From the NCBI RefSeq assembly GCF_019737615.1, contig NZ_JAHKKS010000005.1:186001-250000 (forward strand): 64,000 bases of DNA. The letters run 5' to 3'. This DNA is from Sphingobium xanthum (GTDB taxonomy: Bacteria; Pseudomonadota; Alphaproteobacteria; Sphingomonadales; Sphingomonadaceae). The notes beneath the pieces are model-generated. The model saw only the letters and a list, made by a program, of their open reading frames with translations. It ran no database searches and was not told the origin of the DNA. Shown here piece by piece: positions 1 to 9,109 of this stretch; positions within the stretch are counted from its first letter, which is position 1; each line of letters starts with the position of its first letter. A program made the position numbers and the translations under genes.

Positions 1-172
1 ACGCAATCCCGAGCAGCGTGAGGCCTCGCGTAACCCGCAAACAGGCCGCCGGGATGGACGGAAGCGACAATCGCTTTAGCAGCCTTCTTCACGCAGGGTC
101 GCATTACGAACCCTGCCGCGCCCGCGCCACGAAGTCGCGCGTGCGCCGCATCAATATATTGAGAAATATTTC

Positions 173-2089
173 ATGTCCTATTTTGAAGAGCTCGGCCTTG
201 CTGAGCCCATCCTCCGCGCGCTTGGCGCGAAGGGCTATGCAGACCCGACGCCGATCCAGCAGCAGGCCATTCCCGCGCTCCTCGAGGGTCGCGACCTGCT
301 CGGCATCGCGCAGACCGGCACCGGCAAGACCGCCGCTTTCTCCCTCCCCTCGCTGCATCGCCTCGCGGCCAATCCGCAGCCCCGCAAGCCGGCCTCGTGC
401 CGCATGCTGGTGCTTTCGCCCACGCGCGAGCTTGCGGCGCAGATCGCTGAGAACATGCGCGGCTATGCCAAGTATCTGAGCCTGAACGTGCAGGTCGTGT
501 TCGGCGGCGTGCCCGTCGGCAAGCAGGCGCGCGCGCTTGTGCCCGGCACAGACATTCTCGTCGCAACGCCCGGCCGCCTGCTCGATCTCATCGACCAGCG
601 CGCGCTGACCCTGCGCAATGTCGAGATCTTCGTGCTCGACGAAGCTGACCAGATGATGGACCTCGGCTTCATCAAGCCGCTGACCCAGATCGCCAAGATG
701 TTGCCGGCCGAGCGCCAGAGCCTGTTCTTCTCCGCGACCATGCCGCAGGCGATCGCCGAGCTGGGCAAGCGCTTCATCAACGATCCGGTCAAGGTATCGG
801 TCGCTCCGCAATCGACCACCGCCGAGCGCGTCGAGCAATATGCGACCTTCGTCAACCAGGCCGAGAAGCAGGCACTGCTGACCCTGCGCCTGCGCGAGAC
901 CATCGCGTCGGGCGAGCTCGACCGGGCGCTGATCTTCACGCGCACCAAGCATGGCGCGGATCGCGTCGCACGGCATCTGGCCGCCGCGCAGATCAGCGCC
1001 GCCGCCATTCACGGCAACAAGAGCCAGGGCCAGCGCACGGCGGCCCTACAGGGTTTCCGCAACGGAAGCGTGCGGGTGCTGGTGGCGACCGACATCGCCG
1101 CGCGCGGCATCGACGTGACGGGCGTGTCGCACGTCTTCAACTTCGAGCTGCCCAACGTGCCGGAGCAATATGTCCACCGCATCGGCCGCACCGCCCGTGC
1201 GGGCGCGGACGGCATCGCGATGAGCTTCGTGGCGCCGGACGAGAAGCCCTATCTGCGTGACATCGAGAAGCTGACGCGCGTGAAGCTGGAGGAGATGCCG
1301 CTGCCCGCCGACTTCGTCGTCGAGGCGCGCCGGCTGCCGCTGCCGTCCAAGAAGGCCGTGGAAGACGCCGTGCAGGATGCCGGCGCAGGCCGTGGTCGTC
1401 CGGCGCGCGGTGAAGGCCGTGGCGAGGGTCGTGGCCGTGGCGCAGGCCAGGGTCGCGGCGGTCGTCCGGTCCGTGCCGGTGGGCGCGGCGATCAGGGCGG
1501 CGAGCGCCGCGAAGGTCGCGCTGCTGGCTATGACCGTAGCGGTGAACGCCAGGGCGGCGAGTATCGCGGTGGTGAGCGTCGCCCGCAGGTCGCGCAGGGG
1601 CGCGGCCGTGACGAGGCACCGCGCAATGCCGAGCAGCGCCCCGGCGAGATCCGCATCGAGAGCCGCGCGCCGGCCTGGACCAACCGTCCGCAGGAAGGCC
1701 GCCACGCGCAGGGTCGCGACGATCGCCCCGCACGTCATGCCGATGGCGAGCGCCGTCCGCAGGGAGAGCGCGGCGGCCATCATGGCGGCCAGCGCAATGC
1801 CGGCGGCCGCTATGGCGAATCCCGCAACGGCGATGGCCGTCATCAGGGTCAAGGCCGTCCCGGCTTCGATCCGCTGAAGGTCTATGGCGACAAGGCACCG
1901 GCGCGCGATGGCGAGCCGCTGCCCAAGCGCATGCGCGAAGGTGTGACCGAGCAGCGCCCGCAGCGCGCCGAGGGCGAACGTGGTCCGCGTCAGGATCGTG
2001 GACCGCGCCGTTTCGGCGGTGGTGGCGGACGTCCGCAGAGCGGCAATGGCGGCGGCGGTCGTCGTAGCCGGGCTGGTCGCGCGGGCTGA
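173..2089 (+). CDS. DEAD-box ATP-dependent RNA helicase (RhlE-like) with long RG-rich tail
   Basis: 638 aa. The two RecA-like domains of a DEAD-box helicase are complete: Q motif around residues 21-35 (GYADPTPIQ), motif I AQTGTGKT at 46-53, PTRELA at 83-88, DEAD at 156-159, SAT at 187-189 and HRIGRTARAG near 335-345. The family unwinds short RNA duplexes using ATP, in ribosome assembly or cold-adapted RNA turnover. After about residue 400 comes a roughly 230-residue disordered tail rich in GRG, GER and RGG, typical of RNA-binding tails in sphingomonad RhlE-like helicases. The ATG at 173 gives the conventional MSYFEELGL start. It stands alone, followed by a palindromic repeat that separates it from the convergent sigma operon. 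The family call is very secure; the exact RNA substrate cannot be told. Confidence 0.95.
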   Translation: MSYFEELGLAEPILRALGAKGYADPTPIQQQAIPALLEGRDLLGIAQTGTGKTAAFSLPSLHRLAANPQPRKPASCRMLVLSPTRELAAQIAENMRGYAKYLSLNVQVVFGGVPVGKQARALVPGTDILVATPGRLLDLIDQRALTLRNVEIFVLDEADQMMDLGFIKPLTQIAKMLPAERQSLFFSATMPQAIAELGKRFINDPVKVSVAPQSTTAERVEQYATFVNQAEKQALLTLRLRETIASGELDRALIFTRTKHGADRVARHLAAAQISAAAIHGNKSQGQRTAALQGFRNGSVRVLVATDIAARGIDVTGVSHVFNFELPNVPEQYVHRIGRTARAGADGIAMSFVAPDEKPYLRDIEKLTRVKLEEMPLPADFVVEARRLPLPSKKAVEDAVQDAGAGRGRPARGEGRGEGRGRGAGQGRGGRPVRAGGRGDQGGERREGRAAGYDRSGERQGGEYRGGERRPQVAQGRGRDEAPRNAEQRPGEIRIESRAPAWTNRPQEGRHAQGRDDRPARHADGERRPQGERGGHHGGQRNAGGRYGESRNGDGRHQGQGRPGFDPLKVYGDKAPARDGEPLPKRMREGVTEQRPQRAEGERGPRQDRGPRRFGGGGGRPQSGNGGGGRRSRAGRAG

Positions 2090-2097
2090 ACTGACCT

Positions 2098-2217
2098 AGC
2101 CCCTCCTCTTCAGAGGAGGGGTTGGGGTGGTGCTGCGCCGCCGCATCTATTCGCTACGCGAGCGATGCTGGCGCATCGCCATCACCCCTTGCCCCTCCTC
2201 TGAAGAGGAGGGGTTAT
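2098..2217. repeat. GC-rich paired-palindrome intergenic element (copy 1)
   Basis: Two nearly identical palindromes flank about 70 bp. The left one, 2100-2121, has arms CCCCTCCTCT / AGAGGAGGGG around TC; the right one, 2192-2213, has the same arms around GA. The whole unit is therefore also an outer inverted repeat beginning TAGCCCC and ending GGGGTTA. It lies between two convergent genes and could also act as a bidirectional terminator. Related copies are at 34833-34952 and 42035-42152. Confidence 0.85.
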
Positions 2218-2224
2218 TTCTTGT

Positions 2225-3097
2225 TCAATGCAGATGCTTCAGCTTGTCCGGGTTGCGCATCACATAGATGGCGGCAATCCGGCCGTCCTCGATCTCCAGC
2301 GCCGTCGTCTGATATTCCCCGTCCGCCTCCAGCGTGACGAAGCCCGGCAGTCCGTTGATGAAGCAGGCGCGCACGAACTGCGATCCATGCTTGCGGAACA
2401 GCACGCCGAGCGCCTTGTGGACTTGCACGACCTGCCTGGCACCGAGCAACACCGCCATCGCCGCCGGACGCTTGCCGCCGCCATCGCTGTGCATGCTGAC
2501 GTCGGCCGCGAGCATCGCTCCGAGCGCCGTCATGTCGCCGCTGCGCGAGGCGGCGAAGAACGCATTGGCGATCTCCAGACCGCGCTGCTGCTCGACCTTG
2601 AAGCGCGGCCGCGCCTCGCGGACATGGTCGCGCGCCCGTGCCGCAAGTTGCCGCGTCGCGGCCGGATCGCGCCCGATCGTGCCCGCCACTTCCTCGAAGC
2701 CGAGGCCGAACACATCGTGCAGCAGGAAGGCGGCGCGCTCCAGCGGGGATAGCCGCTCCAGGGCGAGCATCAGCGGCAGGGTAACGTCCTCTTCCTCGTG
2801 CTCCTCGACGATCGGATCGGGCAGCCACGGTCCCACATAGGTCTTGCGCTGGACGCGGGCGGATTTGAGATGATCGAGGCAGAGTCGCGTCACCGTGCGG
2901 CGCAGAAAGGCCTCGGGCTCGCGTATCCCGGCGCGATCGACGCCCATCCAGCGGATGAACGCCTCCTGCACCACATCCTCGGCATCGGCGACCGAGCCGA
3001 GCATGCGATAGGCGACGCGGAGGAGCCGGGGACGCAGCGGGTCGAAACTCGCCGCCGCATCGCCCTGTTGGCCGGAGTCCTGCCGATCCGCCTGCAT
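2225..3097 (-). CDS. ECF41-type RNA polymerase sigma factor with SnoaL-like C-terminal extension
   Basis: 290 aa. Sigma-70 region 2 lies at about residues 18-85 and region 4 at about 110-165. A SnoaL/NTF2-like extension follows from about 172. Three signatures of the ECF41 group are present: WLPDP at 91-95 in the linker (family WLPEP), DGGGK at 205-209 and NPDKL at 282-286 near the C-terminus. In this group the extension replaces an anti-sigma factor and tunes activity. The start codon overlaps the stop of the upstream carboxymuconolactone decarboxylase-like gene by one base (TGATG), so the two are co-transcribed. A match to the published ECF41 promoter lies upstream of the pair, implying autoregulation. 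The activating signal is unknown. Confidence 0.93.
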   Translation of the reverse strand: MQADRQDSGQQGDAAASFDPLRPRLLRVAYRMLGSVADAEDVVQEAFIRWMGVDRAGIREPEAFLRRTVTRLCLDHLKSARVQRKTYVGPWLPDPIVEEHEEEDVTLPLMLALERLSPLERAAFLLHDVFGLGFEEVAGTIGRDPAATRQLAARARDHVREARPRFKVEQQRGLEIANAFFAASRSGDMTALGAMLAADVSMHSDGGGKRPAAMAVLLGARQVVQVHKALGVLFRKHGSQFVRACFINGLPGFVTLEADGEYQTTALEIEDGRIAAIYVMRNPDKLKHLH

Positions 3098-3552
3098 CAG
3101 GCAGCGGCCTTGGCGGGCGTCTCGTACCAGAGGCCGAAGCCGACCGCGATCCGGTTCCAGGCATTGATGATGTTGATCAACAGCGTGAGCTTCACTTGCT
3201 CCTCCTCGCTGAAATGCCCGGCCAGCGCCGCATGCGCCGCCTCATGACTGTGCCCTTGCGCCATCGTCGTCAAGGCATCGGTCCAAGCCAGCGCCGCGCG
3301 CTCGCGATCGGTATAGCACGGCGCCTCGCGCCAGGCGGAGAGCAGATAGATGCGCTGCTCCGTCTCTCCCCCCGCGCGCGCCTCTGCTGTGTGCATGTTG
3401 ATGCAGTTGGCGCACTGGTTGATCTGCGAGGCGCGGATCTTCACAAGCTCGACAAGGCTGGATTCGAGGCTGTCGTTGATCGTCACCGACAGGCTGGTGA
3501 ACTGCTTCATCAGGCTCGGCGCGGCGGCATAGGGGTTCAGCTTGGCAGTCAT
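3097..3552 (-). CDS. carboxymuconolactone decarboxylase / AhpD-like protein, partner of the ECF41 sigma factor
   Basis: 151 aa, all-alpha CMD/AhpD fold. The redox CxxC with its trailing histidine is visible as QCANCINMH around residues 41-50, in the context VKIRASQINQCANCINMH that is typical of AhpD-like alkylhydroperoxidases. Members reduce peroxides through the CxxC or act as decarboxylases; the CxxC favours the former. ECF41 sigma factors are commonly encoded beside such a 'COE' gene (carboxymuconolactone decarboxylase, oxidoreductase or epimerase), and this pair fits. The start ATG at 3552 is preceded by a good AAGGAG. The gene heads the two-gene operon and sits about 30 bp downstream of a predicted ECF41 promoter. 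Confidence 0.92.
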   Translation of the reverse strand: MTAKLNPYAAAPSLMKQFTSLSVTINDSLESSLVELVKIRASQINQCANCINMHTAEARAGGETEQRIYLLSAWREAPCYTDRERAALAWTDALTTMAQGHSHEAAHAALAGHFSEEEQVKLTLLINIINAWNRIAVGFGLWYETPAKAAA

Positions 3553-3583
3553 TGGTCAGCTCCTTCTTGGGGTGTGCCGACAT

Positions 3584-3611
3584 GACGAGATAGGCCCCGG
3601 CGAATGTGACA
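3584..3611 (-). promoter_or_regulatory. predicted ECF41 promoter (TGTCACA-N17-CGTC)
   Basis: On the minus strand TGTCACA (3611-3605) is followed after 17 bases by CGTC (3587-3584), about 32 bp before the ATG of the CMD gene. The reported ECF41 consensus is TGTCACA, about 16 bases, then CGTC, so the match is complete in both boxes with one extra spacer base. It should drive the CMD-sigma operon and make it self-activating. Confidence 0.75.
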
Positions 3612-3643
3612 TGGGGGCGAAAATTTTTTCGCTTCTTCCTTTT

Positions 3644-3834
3644 TAGCCCCTCCCCTTCAGGGAAGGGGGAAGGGGTGGGGTTGCCGCGCAGCGGCATCTG
3701 CGTAACACCGACGGAGGCGAACGCGCTTCGCGCGTCACCCACCCCGCATCAGGTAAACAGTGCCCCGCACTGTTTAGGTCATGCCGGGGGCATGATCGAC
3801 CTGGTGCGCCCTCCCTTGAAAGGGAGGGGCTAAG
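3644..3834. repeat. GC-rich palindromic intergenic element, longer variant
   Basis: It begins TAGCCCCTCCCCTTCAGGG and ends CCCTTGAAAGGGAGGGGCTAA, so the outer ends are inverted repeats of the same family as the element at 2098-2217 but with different inner arms and a longer centre of about 150 bp. The TAG stop codon of the downstream lysE-like gene (3832-3830) lies inside the right-hand end. That suggests either insertion that supplied the stop, or long co-existence. Confidence 0.7.
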
Positions 3835-4450
3835 ATAGGGCCAACCGCACCCCGAAGTAGATCATCAGCGTCCCGCTCATCCGGTCGATCCAGAGTTTGC
3901 GCTGCCGATAGGCGCTGGCGAGCGGGCCGGTGGAAAGCAGCAGCGCAACCGTGCCATACCAGCTCATCGCCAGCAGGAAGATGAGCACCACCGTCGCCCA
4001 AAGTGTCGCCGTCTGCGCGTGCGACGGCGCGGCAGCGGCGAAGGCCGAACTGTAGAAGCTGATCGAGCGCACATTGGAGAGATTGGTCGCGAGGCCGGCG
4101 CGGAAGGCATCCGACAGGCTGTGGCCTGCGGCCTCGTTCGCCACAGATTCGCGCGGCGACCGGCCGGCCATGCGCCAGAAGCGGATGCCGAGCCACACCA
4201 GATAGGCACTGCCCGCAAGCCGCAGGATGAGCTGCGTGACCGGGAACGCCTTGAAGATGAGGGCAAGGCCGAACAGGCTTGCGGTCGCCCACATCGTACT
4301 TACCAGCGCGACGCCCAGCACCGCCGTCAGCGCGTAGGAGCGGCCGTGATTGAGCGCCTGATGCGCCACCGCCATGAAGTTCGGGCCGGGGCTGATCGCG
4401 CCCAGCAGCCACAAGGCAGCGATGTTGAGAAGTGGCCCCCAGTCGATCAT
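3830..4450 (-). CDS. LysE/RhtB family amino-acid exporter
   Basis: 206 aa, the usual size for LysE-family translocators, with about six hydrophobic helices. The N-terminal hallmark LLGAISPGPNFMAVAHQAL is visible around residues 14-32. Members export amino acids or small metabolites across the inner membrane, driven by the proton motive force; the substrate cannot be told here. I chose the ATG at 4450 (MIDWGPLL), which gives family length. An in-frame ATG at 4462 would add four residues. Longer readings would run into the divergent gapR-like gene at 4572. The stop codon lies in a repeat element. Confidence 0.9.
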   Translation of the reverse strand: MIDWGPLLNIAALWLLGAISPGPNFMAVAHQALNHGRSYALTAVLGVALVSTMWATASLFGLALIFKAFPVTQLILRLAGSAYLVWLGIRFWRMAGRSPRESVANEAAGHSLSDAFRAGLATNLSNVRSISFYSSAFAAAAPSHAQTATLWATVVLIFLLAMSWYGTVALLLSTGPLASAYRQRKLWIDRMSGTLMIYFGVRLALS

Positions 4451-4571
4451 CGCGCGCCGCATAGCATCGCGACGGCGCGACACAAAGATCGCTTCTGGAC
4501 AGGCCCCCGCACCGGTCGCTAGGGCGGCCCATCCGATTCTATAACCCCCTTTTCCCGGAGCCCGAATACTC

Positions 4572-4811
4572 ATGAGCGACAATATCTCCGCCGAACAGCT
4601 TCGCCTGCTGATCGAACGTATCGAACGGCTGGAGGAAGAGAAGAAGGGCATCGCGGACGACATCAAGGACGTCTATGGTGAGGCCAAGGCGACCGGCTTC
4701 GACGTGAAGACGATGCGCTCGATCGTCCGCCTGCGGAAGATGGAGAAGCATCACCGCGAGGAAGCAGAGGCGCTGCTCGAGACCTATAAGGCCGCGCTCG
4801 GCCTCGACTAA
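4572..4811 (+). CDS. gapR: DUF2312 / GapR-family nucleoid-associated protein
   Basis: 79 aa, charged and predicted alpha-helical throughout ([22 protein letters not shown], then [19 protein letters not shown]). This matches the alphaproteobacterial DUF2312/GapR family. The Caulobacter member is a small DNA-binding protein that encircles AT-rich or overtwisted DNA ahead of replication forks and stimulates topoisomerases. Length, the long first helix and the GFD-K-R-vR core all fit. It heads a same-strand run of five genes with gaps of 20-35 bp and is divergent from the lysE-like gene. The symbol is transferred from the family; function in this organism is not shown. Confidence 0.88.
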   Translation: MSDNISAEQLRLLIERIERLEEEKKGIADDIKDVYGEAKATGFDVKTMRSIVRLRKMEKHHREEAEALLETYKAALGLD

Positions 4812-4844
4812 GGAGCGCGCGGCCCGCCCGGAGGAGGATTGCTT

Positions 4845-5522
4845 ATGCATCTCATCGGTTCGCTCGCCTCTCCCTTCGTCCAGCGTTGCCTGATCGTGGC
4901 CCGCGCTAAGGGCCACGACCTCGCGATCGAGCATCCGCCCGGTGGGTCGATGCAGAGCGATGAATTCCAGTCGATCAGCCCCATGGGCCGCATCCCCATC
5001 CTCGCGCTCGATGATGGCGGGCATATGTGCGAGTCCGGGCCGATCAGCATGTATCTCGACGAGATGCTGGACGGCCCCGCGCTGCTGCCGGAGGATCGCG
5101 CCAGCCGCGGCCGTGTGCGCGAGATCGAGGCGATCGCCGCCGGCGAGTTCGCTGCGGGCCTGCGCCCGACCATGGTCCACCGCATCTTTCGCGCCTCGGA
5201 GAATGAGCCGGTCGTGCTGGCCGGCATCGCCCAGTCCGACAGGGGCGCCGTCGCCCTCGCCCGGCTGATGCAGGACAGCGGCTCGCTTTATGCGGTCGGC
5301 GACACGATCAGCCTGGCCGATGCCGCGCTCGTCCCGTTCCTGACGCTTGCCATGGGCACCAGCTTCCAGCCCGAGATCGGCGATTTGCTGGCACGGCACA
5401 GCTTCCTGACCGCCTATCTCGATCGCGCATTGGCCGATCCGGTCCTTGCGCGCACCAGCAACGAGATGAAGGCGGCCTTCGCCGGCATCCTGGCGCGGCT
5501 GGATCATCCGGTCCCCGCCTGA
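4845..5522 (+). CDS. glutathione S-transferase family protein
   Basis: 225 aa. The N-terminal thioredoxin-like domain begins [17 protein letters not shown], with the GST pattern S-x-F-x-x-R, and continues into [14 protein letters not shown] and the glutathione gamma-glutamyl contact [11 protein letters not shown]. An all-helical C-terminal domain follows ([11 protein letters not shown]). GSTs conjugate or reduce electrophiles with glutathione; the substrate is unknown. The ATG at 4845 is preferred over the TTG two codons earlier because GGAGGA at 4831-4837 is well spaced from it. It is 33 bp downstream of the gapR-like gene and 28 bp upstream of the YbjQ-like gene. Confidence 0.9.
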   Translation: MHLIGSLASPFVQRCLIVARAKGHDLAIEHPPGGSMQSDEFQSISPMGRIPILALDDGGHMCESGPISMYLDEMLDGPALLPEDRASRGRVREIEAIAAGEFAAGLRPTMVHRIFRASENEPVVLAGIAQSDRGAVALARLMQDSGSLYAVGDTISLADAALVPFLTLAMGTSFQPEIGDLLARHSFLTAYLDRALADPVLARTSNEMKAAFAGILARLDHPVPA

Positions 5523-5550
5523 CCCCTTACGACAGAGGAGAGACGCGAAC

Positions 5551-5904
5551 ATGTCCGACGGACCCTGGGGCGGCGCCCCGAGCGAGATGATTGTCACCAC
5601 CACCAACGGCATCGAGGGCCGCGCGGTGCAGCGTTATTGCGGCATCGTCACCGGCGAGGTGATCGTCGGCGCCAATCTCTTCCGCGACCTCTTCGCCAGC
5701 GTGCGCGATATCGTGGGCGGACGCTCGGGCGCTTATGAGGAAGTGCTCGGCCGCGCCCGCGAGGAAGCGCTCGCCGAGATGCGCGCCCGCGCCGCTTCGC
5801 TCGGCGGCAATGCCGTCATCGGCGTCGATCTCGATTATGAAGTGCTCGGCTCCAACGGCTCGATGCTGATGGTCTCCGCCACGGGCACCGCCGTCCAGAT
5901 TTAA
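5551..5904 (+). CDS. YbjQ/UPF0145 family (heavy-metal-binding-like) protein
   Basis: 117 aa. The sequence follows the YbjQ/UPF0145 pattern: [34 protein letters not shown] at the N-terminal half, then [22 protein letters not shown] and a terminal VSATGTAV. These small pentamer-forming proteins are of unknown function and are sometimes labelled heavy-metal-binding. GAGGAG precedes the ATG. The gene lies inside the five-gene run between GST and SDR. Family assignment is firm; function is open. Confidence 0.9.
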   Translation: MSDGPWGGAPSEMIVTTTNGIEGRAVQRYCGIVTGEVIVGANLFRDLFASVRDIVGGRSGAYEEVLGRAREEALAEMRARAASLGGNAVIGVDLDYEVLGSNGSMLMVSATGTAVQI

Positions 5905-5924
5905 GCAGAGACCAAGGGGCAGAC

Positions 5925-6677
5925 ATGACCGGACGCATCGCCGTCATCACAGGCGCGGGCAGCGGCATCGGCCGCGCCGTCGCCATTTCGCTCGCGGCCA
6001 GGGGCTACAGGCTGATCCTCGCCGGCCGGCGCGCCGAGGCGCTGGAGGAGACTGCCGCGCTCGCGCCCGGTGCGCCCGAGCCGATCCTCTGCGTGCCGAC
6101 AGACGTCTCGGACGAGGCCTCGGTCAAGGCGCTGTTCGATGCGGCGGTCGCGCGCTTCGGCCGCGTCGATCTGCTGTTCAACAATGCCGGCCTCAATGGC
6201 GGGCGTTTCCATATCGAGGATATGGACATCGCCGCGTTCCGGCAGGTGGTCGATGTGAACCTGACCGGCAGCTTCCTGTGCATGCAGGCCGCGTTCCGCG
6301 TGATGAAGGCGCAGGAACCGATGGGCGGGCGCATCATCAACAATGGCTCCATCTCCGCCTACAGCCCCCGGCCGGACACCGTCGCCTATTGCGCGAGCAA
6401 GCATGGCGTCTCCGGCCTCACCAAGGCGGGATCGCTGGAAGGCCGCAAATATGACATCGCCGTCGGCCAGATCGACATCGGCAATGCGGCCAGCGCCTTC
6501 TCCTCCAGCTTCGCCAGCGGCGTGCCGCAGGCGGACGGGCGGCTGGTGCCTGAGCCGGTCATGGACGCGAGCGTCGTCGGCGACACGATCGTCTATATGG
6601 ACAGCCTGCCCGCCGGCGCACATGCGCAGTTCCTGACGGTGATGCCGGTCGGCATGCCGTTCATCGGCCGGGGCTGA
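5925..6677 (+). CDS. SDR family NAD(P)-dependent oxidoreductase
   Basis: 250 aa classical short-chain dehydrogenase. The cofactor glycine motif TGAGSGIG is at about residues 9-16, the structural NNAG (FNNAGLNG) around 86-93, catalytic Ser in [11 protein letters not shown], and YCASK (Y-x-x-x-K) near 155. The RxxE after the first helix (LAGRRAE) suggests NADP preference, which is an inference. The C-terminal half lacks the usual PG-substrate-loop wording and reads [10 protein letters not shown], as seen in a sphingomonad/rhizobial SDR subgroup. It lies 20 bp after the YbjQ-like gene and 21 bp before the acetyltransferase. Confidence 0.92.
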   Translation: MTGRIAVITGAGSGIGRAVAISLAARGYRLILAGRRAEALEETAALAPGAPEPILCVPTDVSDEASVKALFDAAVARFGRVDLLFNNAGLNGGRFHIEDMDIAAFRQVVDVNLTGSFLCMQAAFRVMKAQEPMGGRIINNGSISAYSPRPDTVAYCASKHGVSGLTKAGSLEGRKYDIAVGQIDIGNAASAFSSSFASGVPQADGRLVPEPVMDASVVGDTIVYMDSLPAGAHAQFLTVMPVGMPFIGRG

Positions 6678-6698
6678 CGTCGGTGATATAGGGAGGTC

Positions 6699-7205
6699 AT
6701 GACGCAGCTCATCCGCCTCGCCCGCATCGCCGATGCCGCCCGCTGCGCGGAGATCTATCGCCCATTCGTCACCGACAATTGGGTGAGCTTCGAGACCGAA
6801 CCGCCCGACATGCAGGACATGGCGCAGCGCATCGGCTCCTATGGCGAGAGCCATGCCTGGCTGGTCGCCGAGGACGAGGCTGGCCGCGTCATCGGCTATG
6901 CCTATGCCAGCCCGCACCGCAGCCGCGCCGCCTATGATACGTCAGCCGACGTCGCCGTCTATGTCGATCCCGCCGCCGCCCGCCTCGGCATCGGCCGCGC
7001 GCTTTACGCCGCGCTCTTCCCGCTGCTCCGCGAGAAAGGCATCCATGCCGTTTTCTCCGGCATTGCCCTGCCCAACCCCGCCAGCATCGGCCTGCACGAA
7101 GCCATGGGCTTCACGCCGGTGGGCATCTATCGCGAGGTCGGCTGGAAGATGGGCGGCTGGCGCGATGTCGGCTGGTGGCAGCTGGTGCTCTCCGACACGC
7201 CTTAG
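6699..7205 (+). CDS. GNAT N-acetyltransferase, phosphinothricin/methionine-sulfoximine acetyltransferase-like
   Basis: 168 aa. It opens [28 protein letters not shown], the signature of the Pat/MddA type GNATs, and carries the acetyl-CoA binding region [17 protein letters not shown] around residues 85-105. The C-terminus has [24 protein letters not shown], also typical of the subfamily. Members acetylate the amino group of phosphinothricin, methionine sulfoximine or related amino-acid analogues. GGGAGG sits directly upstream of the ATG. It is last in the five-gene run and overlaps the end of the convergent chemoreceptor by 4 bp. Confidence 0.9.
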   Translation: MTQLIRLARIADAARCAEIYRPFVTDNWVSFETEPPDMQDMAQRIGSYGESHAWLVAEDEAGRVIGYAYASPHRSRAAYDTSADVAVYVDPAAARLGIGRALYAALFPLLREKGIHAVFSGIALPNPASIGLHEAMGFTPVGIYREVGWKMGGWRDVGWWQLVLSDTP

Positions 7206-8686
7206 CTGAAATTGGCAACCTTGCGCGTGGAGGGTTGCTCCTGCGCAACAGCGGGCCGACCGATATAAGGCACGTCCTTGTTGCGCGGTTCTTCGCGACG
7301 CTCCAGCTTGAAGTGCGCGACGACCCCGGCCATGCGACTCGCTTCCTCCGAGAGCGCCCGCGCGGCGGCGTTGCTCTGCTCGGCCATGGCTGCGTTCTGC
7401 TGGGTGCTGCTGTCCATGCGCTCGATCTCGTCGCTGACTTCCTGAAGGCTCGCCGCCTGGGTCGAGGCCTGCGCGGCAATGTGTTCGGCACGACCGGTCG
7501 CGTCGCCGATCTTGCGAATGATTTCCTCAAGGGCATTGCGCGTGCGCACCACCAGATCCGCGCCTTCGAGTACGTCGGCTCCCGATTTGACGATGAGGTC
7601 CTTGATGCTCTTGGCCGAATCCGTCGTGCGACGGGCCAGCGCGCCGACCTCGCTCGCGACGACCGCGAAGCCCTTGCCACTGTCGCCCGCGCGCGCCGCC
7701 TCGACACCTGCGTTCAGCGCCAGCAGGTTGGTCTGGAAGGCGATTGTCTCGATCACCTCGGTGATCTTGGCGATTTCGGTCGAGGAGGTCTTGATCTTGT
7801 CCATGGCCTCGATTGCCTGGTCCGCGACGTCACCGCCACCGCGCGCCTGGCCGTTCACCTCGGCAATGCTGGCATTGACCGAGCGGACATCCTCCGCTGT
7901 CGCCTGCATACCGCTATTGACCGTGCGCATCACCTCGGCCGTGCGGGCGATGCCGGCGGCCTGATGCTCCGTGCGGTTCGCAAGGTCGCTCGCGGCGGAA
8001 TTGATCTGGCCTGCCCCGGAATCGATATTGTTCGCGGAAACCGCCATTTCTTCGACCGTCCGGCTCATGGCCCGACGCATGTCGTGGAAATCGAGTTCCA
8101 TTTGCCGGTAGGCCGGCGGCAGTTCCTCGAGCTGCGCACGCAGATCGCCGTTCGCCACGGCGGCGAGCGCCCGGCCGAGCGAGTCCGTGACCGCGGTGCG
8201 CGCTTCTTCCTCCGCCTGAAAATAAGCGCCGAGTGCCCCATCCATATCGAGCAGCGCGACCTTGACCAGCGTGCCGACATCCCGGCTGAGCTTGCGCCCG
8301 AAGAGACGGGAAAGCGGGTTGGCCCGCCGGATCGCCTGCCCGATAATCTCTTCCAGAACGAGCGCATAACCGCCGATATAGAAAGCCGGCTTCAGGCCGA
8401 CGCGCGAATGAACGCGGCCGATCTTTTCCGAGGCGGCGCGCTGCTGTGCGCCGAACCGGTCGGAGAAGAGCGCCACCCAATGCTCATGTTGCGCCCTGGA
8501 CGCATAGTCGCGCTTTTCCTGTGTCGAGAGCAGCCGCGAAGCCTCTGGATTCTGCGCGATCTGCGCGTAGAGCTTCTCGAGCGCCTTGGGCGCATATTTC
8601 TCGATCAAGCGGCGAATGGTGGGGAAGGAGGCCTGGTTCGCCTCCGAAACGGCGATGAACGCGCGTTCGTCAGTGTGCTGGTTCAT
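7202..8686 (-). CDS. globin-coupled sensor methyl-accepting chemotaxis protein (HemAT/aerotaxis type)
   Basis: 494 aa, soluble. Residues about 15-160 form a protoglobin sensor domain; the proximal haem histidine is probably His93 in [19 protein letters not shown]-less linker leads to a methyl-accepting signalling domain at about 230-470, with the highly conserved tip [20 protein letters not shown] followed by [10 protein letters not shown]. Such proteins bind O2 through haem and signal to CheA. No CheR-docking pentapeptide is seen at the C-terminus. No che gene is nearby, so it must act with a system elsewhere. An inverted repeat (8791-8814) lies about 105 bp upstream. Confidence 0.93.
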   Translation of the reverse strand: MNQHTDERAFIAVSEANQASFPTIRRLIEKYAPKALEKLYAQIAQNPEASRLLSTQEKRDYASRAQHEHWVALFSDRFGAQQRAASEKIGRVHSRVGLKPAFYIGGYALVLEEIIGQAIRRANPLSRLFGRKLSRDVGTLVKVALLDMDGALGAYFQAEEEARTAVTDSLGRALAAVANGDLRAQLEELPPAYRQMELDFHDMRRAMSRTVEEMAVSANNIDSGAGQINSAASDLANRTEHQAAGIARTAEVMRTVNSGMQATAEDVRSVNASIAEVNGQARGGGDVADQAIEAMDKIKTSSTEIAKITEVIETIAFQTNLLALNAGVEAARAGDSGKGFAVVASEVGALARRTTDSAKSIKDLIVKSGADVLEGADLVVRTRNALEEIIRKIGDATGRAEHIAAQASTQAASLQEVSDEIERMDSSTQQNAAMAEQSNAAARALSEEASRMAGVVAHFKLERREEPRNKDVPYIGRPAVAQEQPSTRKVANFS

Positions 8687-8790
8687 GATGCGTCCCGAAT
8701 GTTCGTTCGTGAAGCGGGTCGTGAGTTTGCCTCACTGTTTTCCGCCAGAACTGCACATTAGGCCCAAAGCGTTGCGCTATGGTAAAGGCA

Positions 8791-8814
8791 TTCCTAAGCA
8801 AAATCCCTTAGGAA
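8791..8814. promoter_or_regulatory. perfect inverted repeat TTCCTAAG-N8-CTTAGGAA
   Basis: Eight-base arms are perfect complements around CAAAATCC. It lies in the 423 bp gap between the divergent globin-coupled chemoreceptor and the PEP-CTERM metalloprotease. It has no T-run, so an operator is more likely than a terminator. Nothing else recognisable was found in this gap. Confidence 0.45.
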
Positions 8815-9109
8815 AAGCCAGCCATTCCGCCCTGTCGCTCGACCGGAAATGACCCGTTCTCAAGCACTTCGTGATGTCATGGCTTTCCTGCCGACGGCTC
8901 GGGCAAGATCAGAGGATCGCGCAAGCCGACTCCAGCCCACCATTTTTCACACTTCCCCATGTTGGCGGCATCAAACTGTCCCAAATAGAAACATTTTACA
9001 TGGATCGGCCGTCAGAAGCGGTCCCGCGCGCTTGTTGCTGTTGACCGCTCCCGCGCGACGCATGAGGATGCGTTAACCATATCTTCCTGGCTCAGGTGGG
9101 GGACCAATC

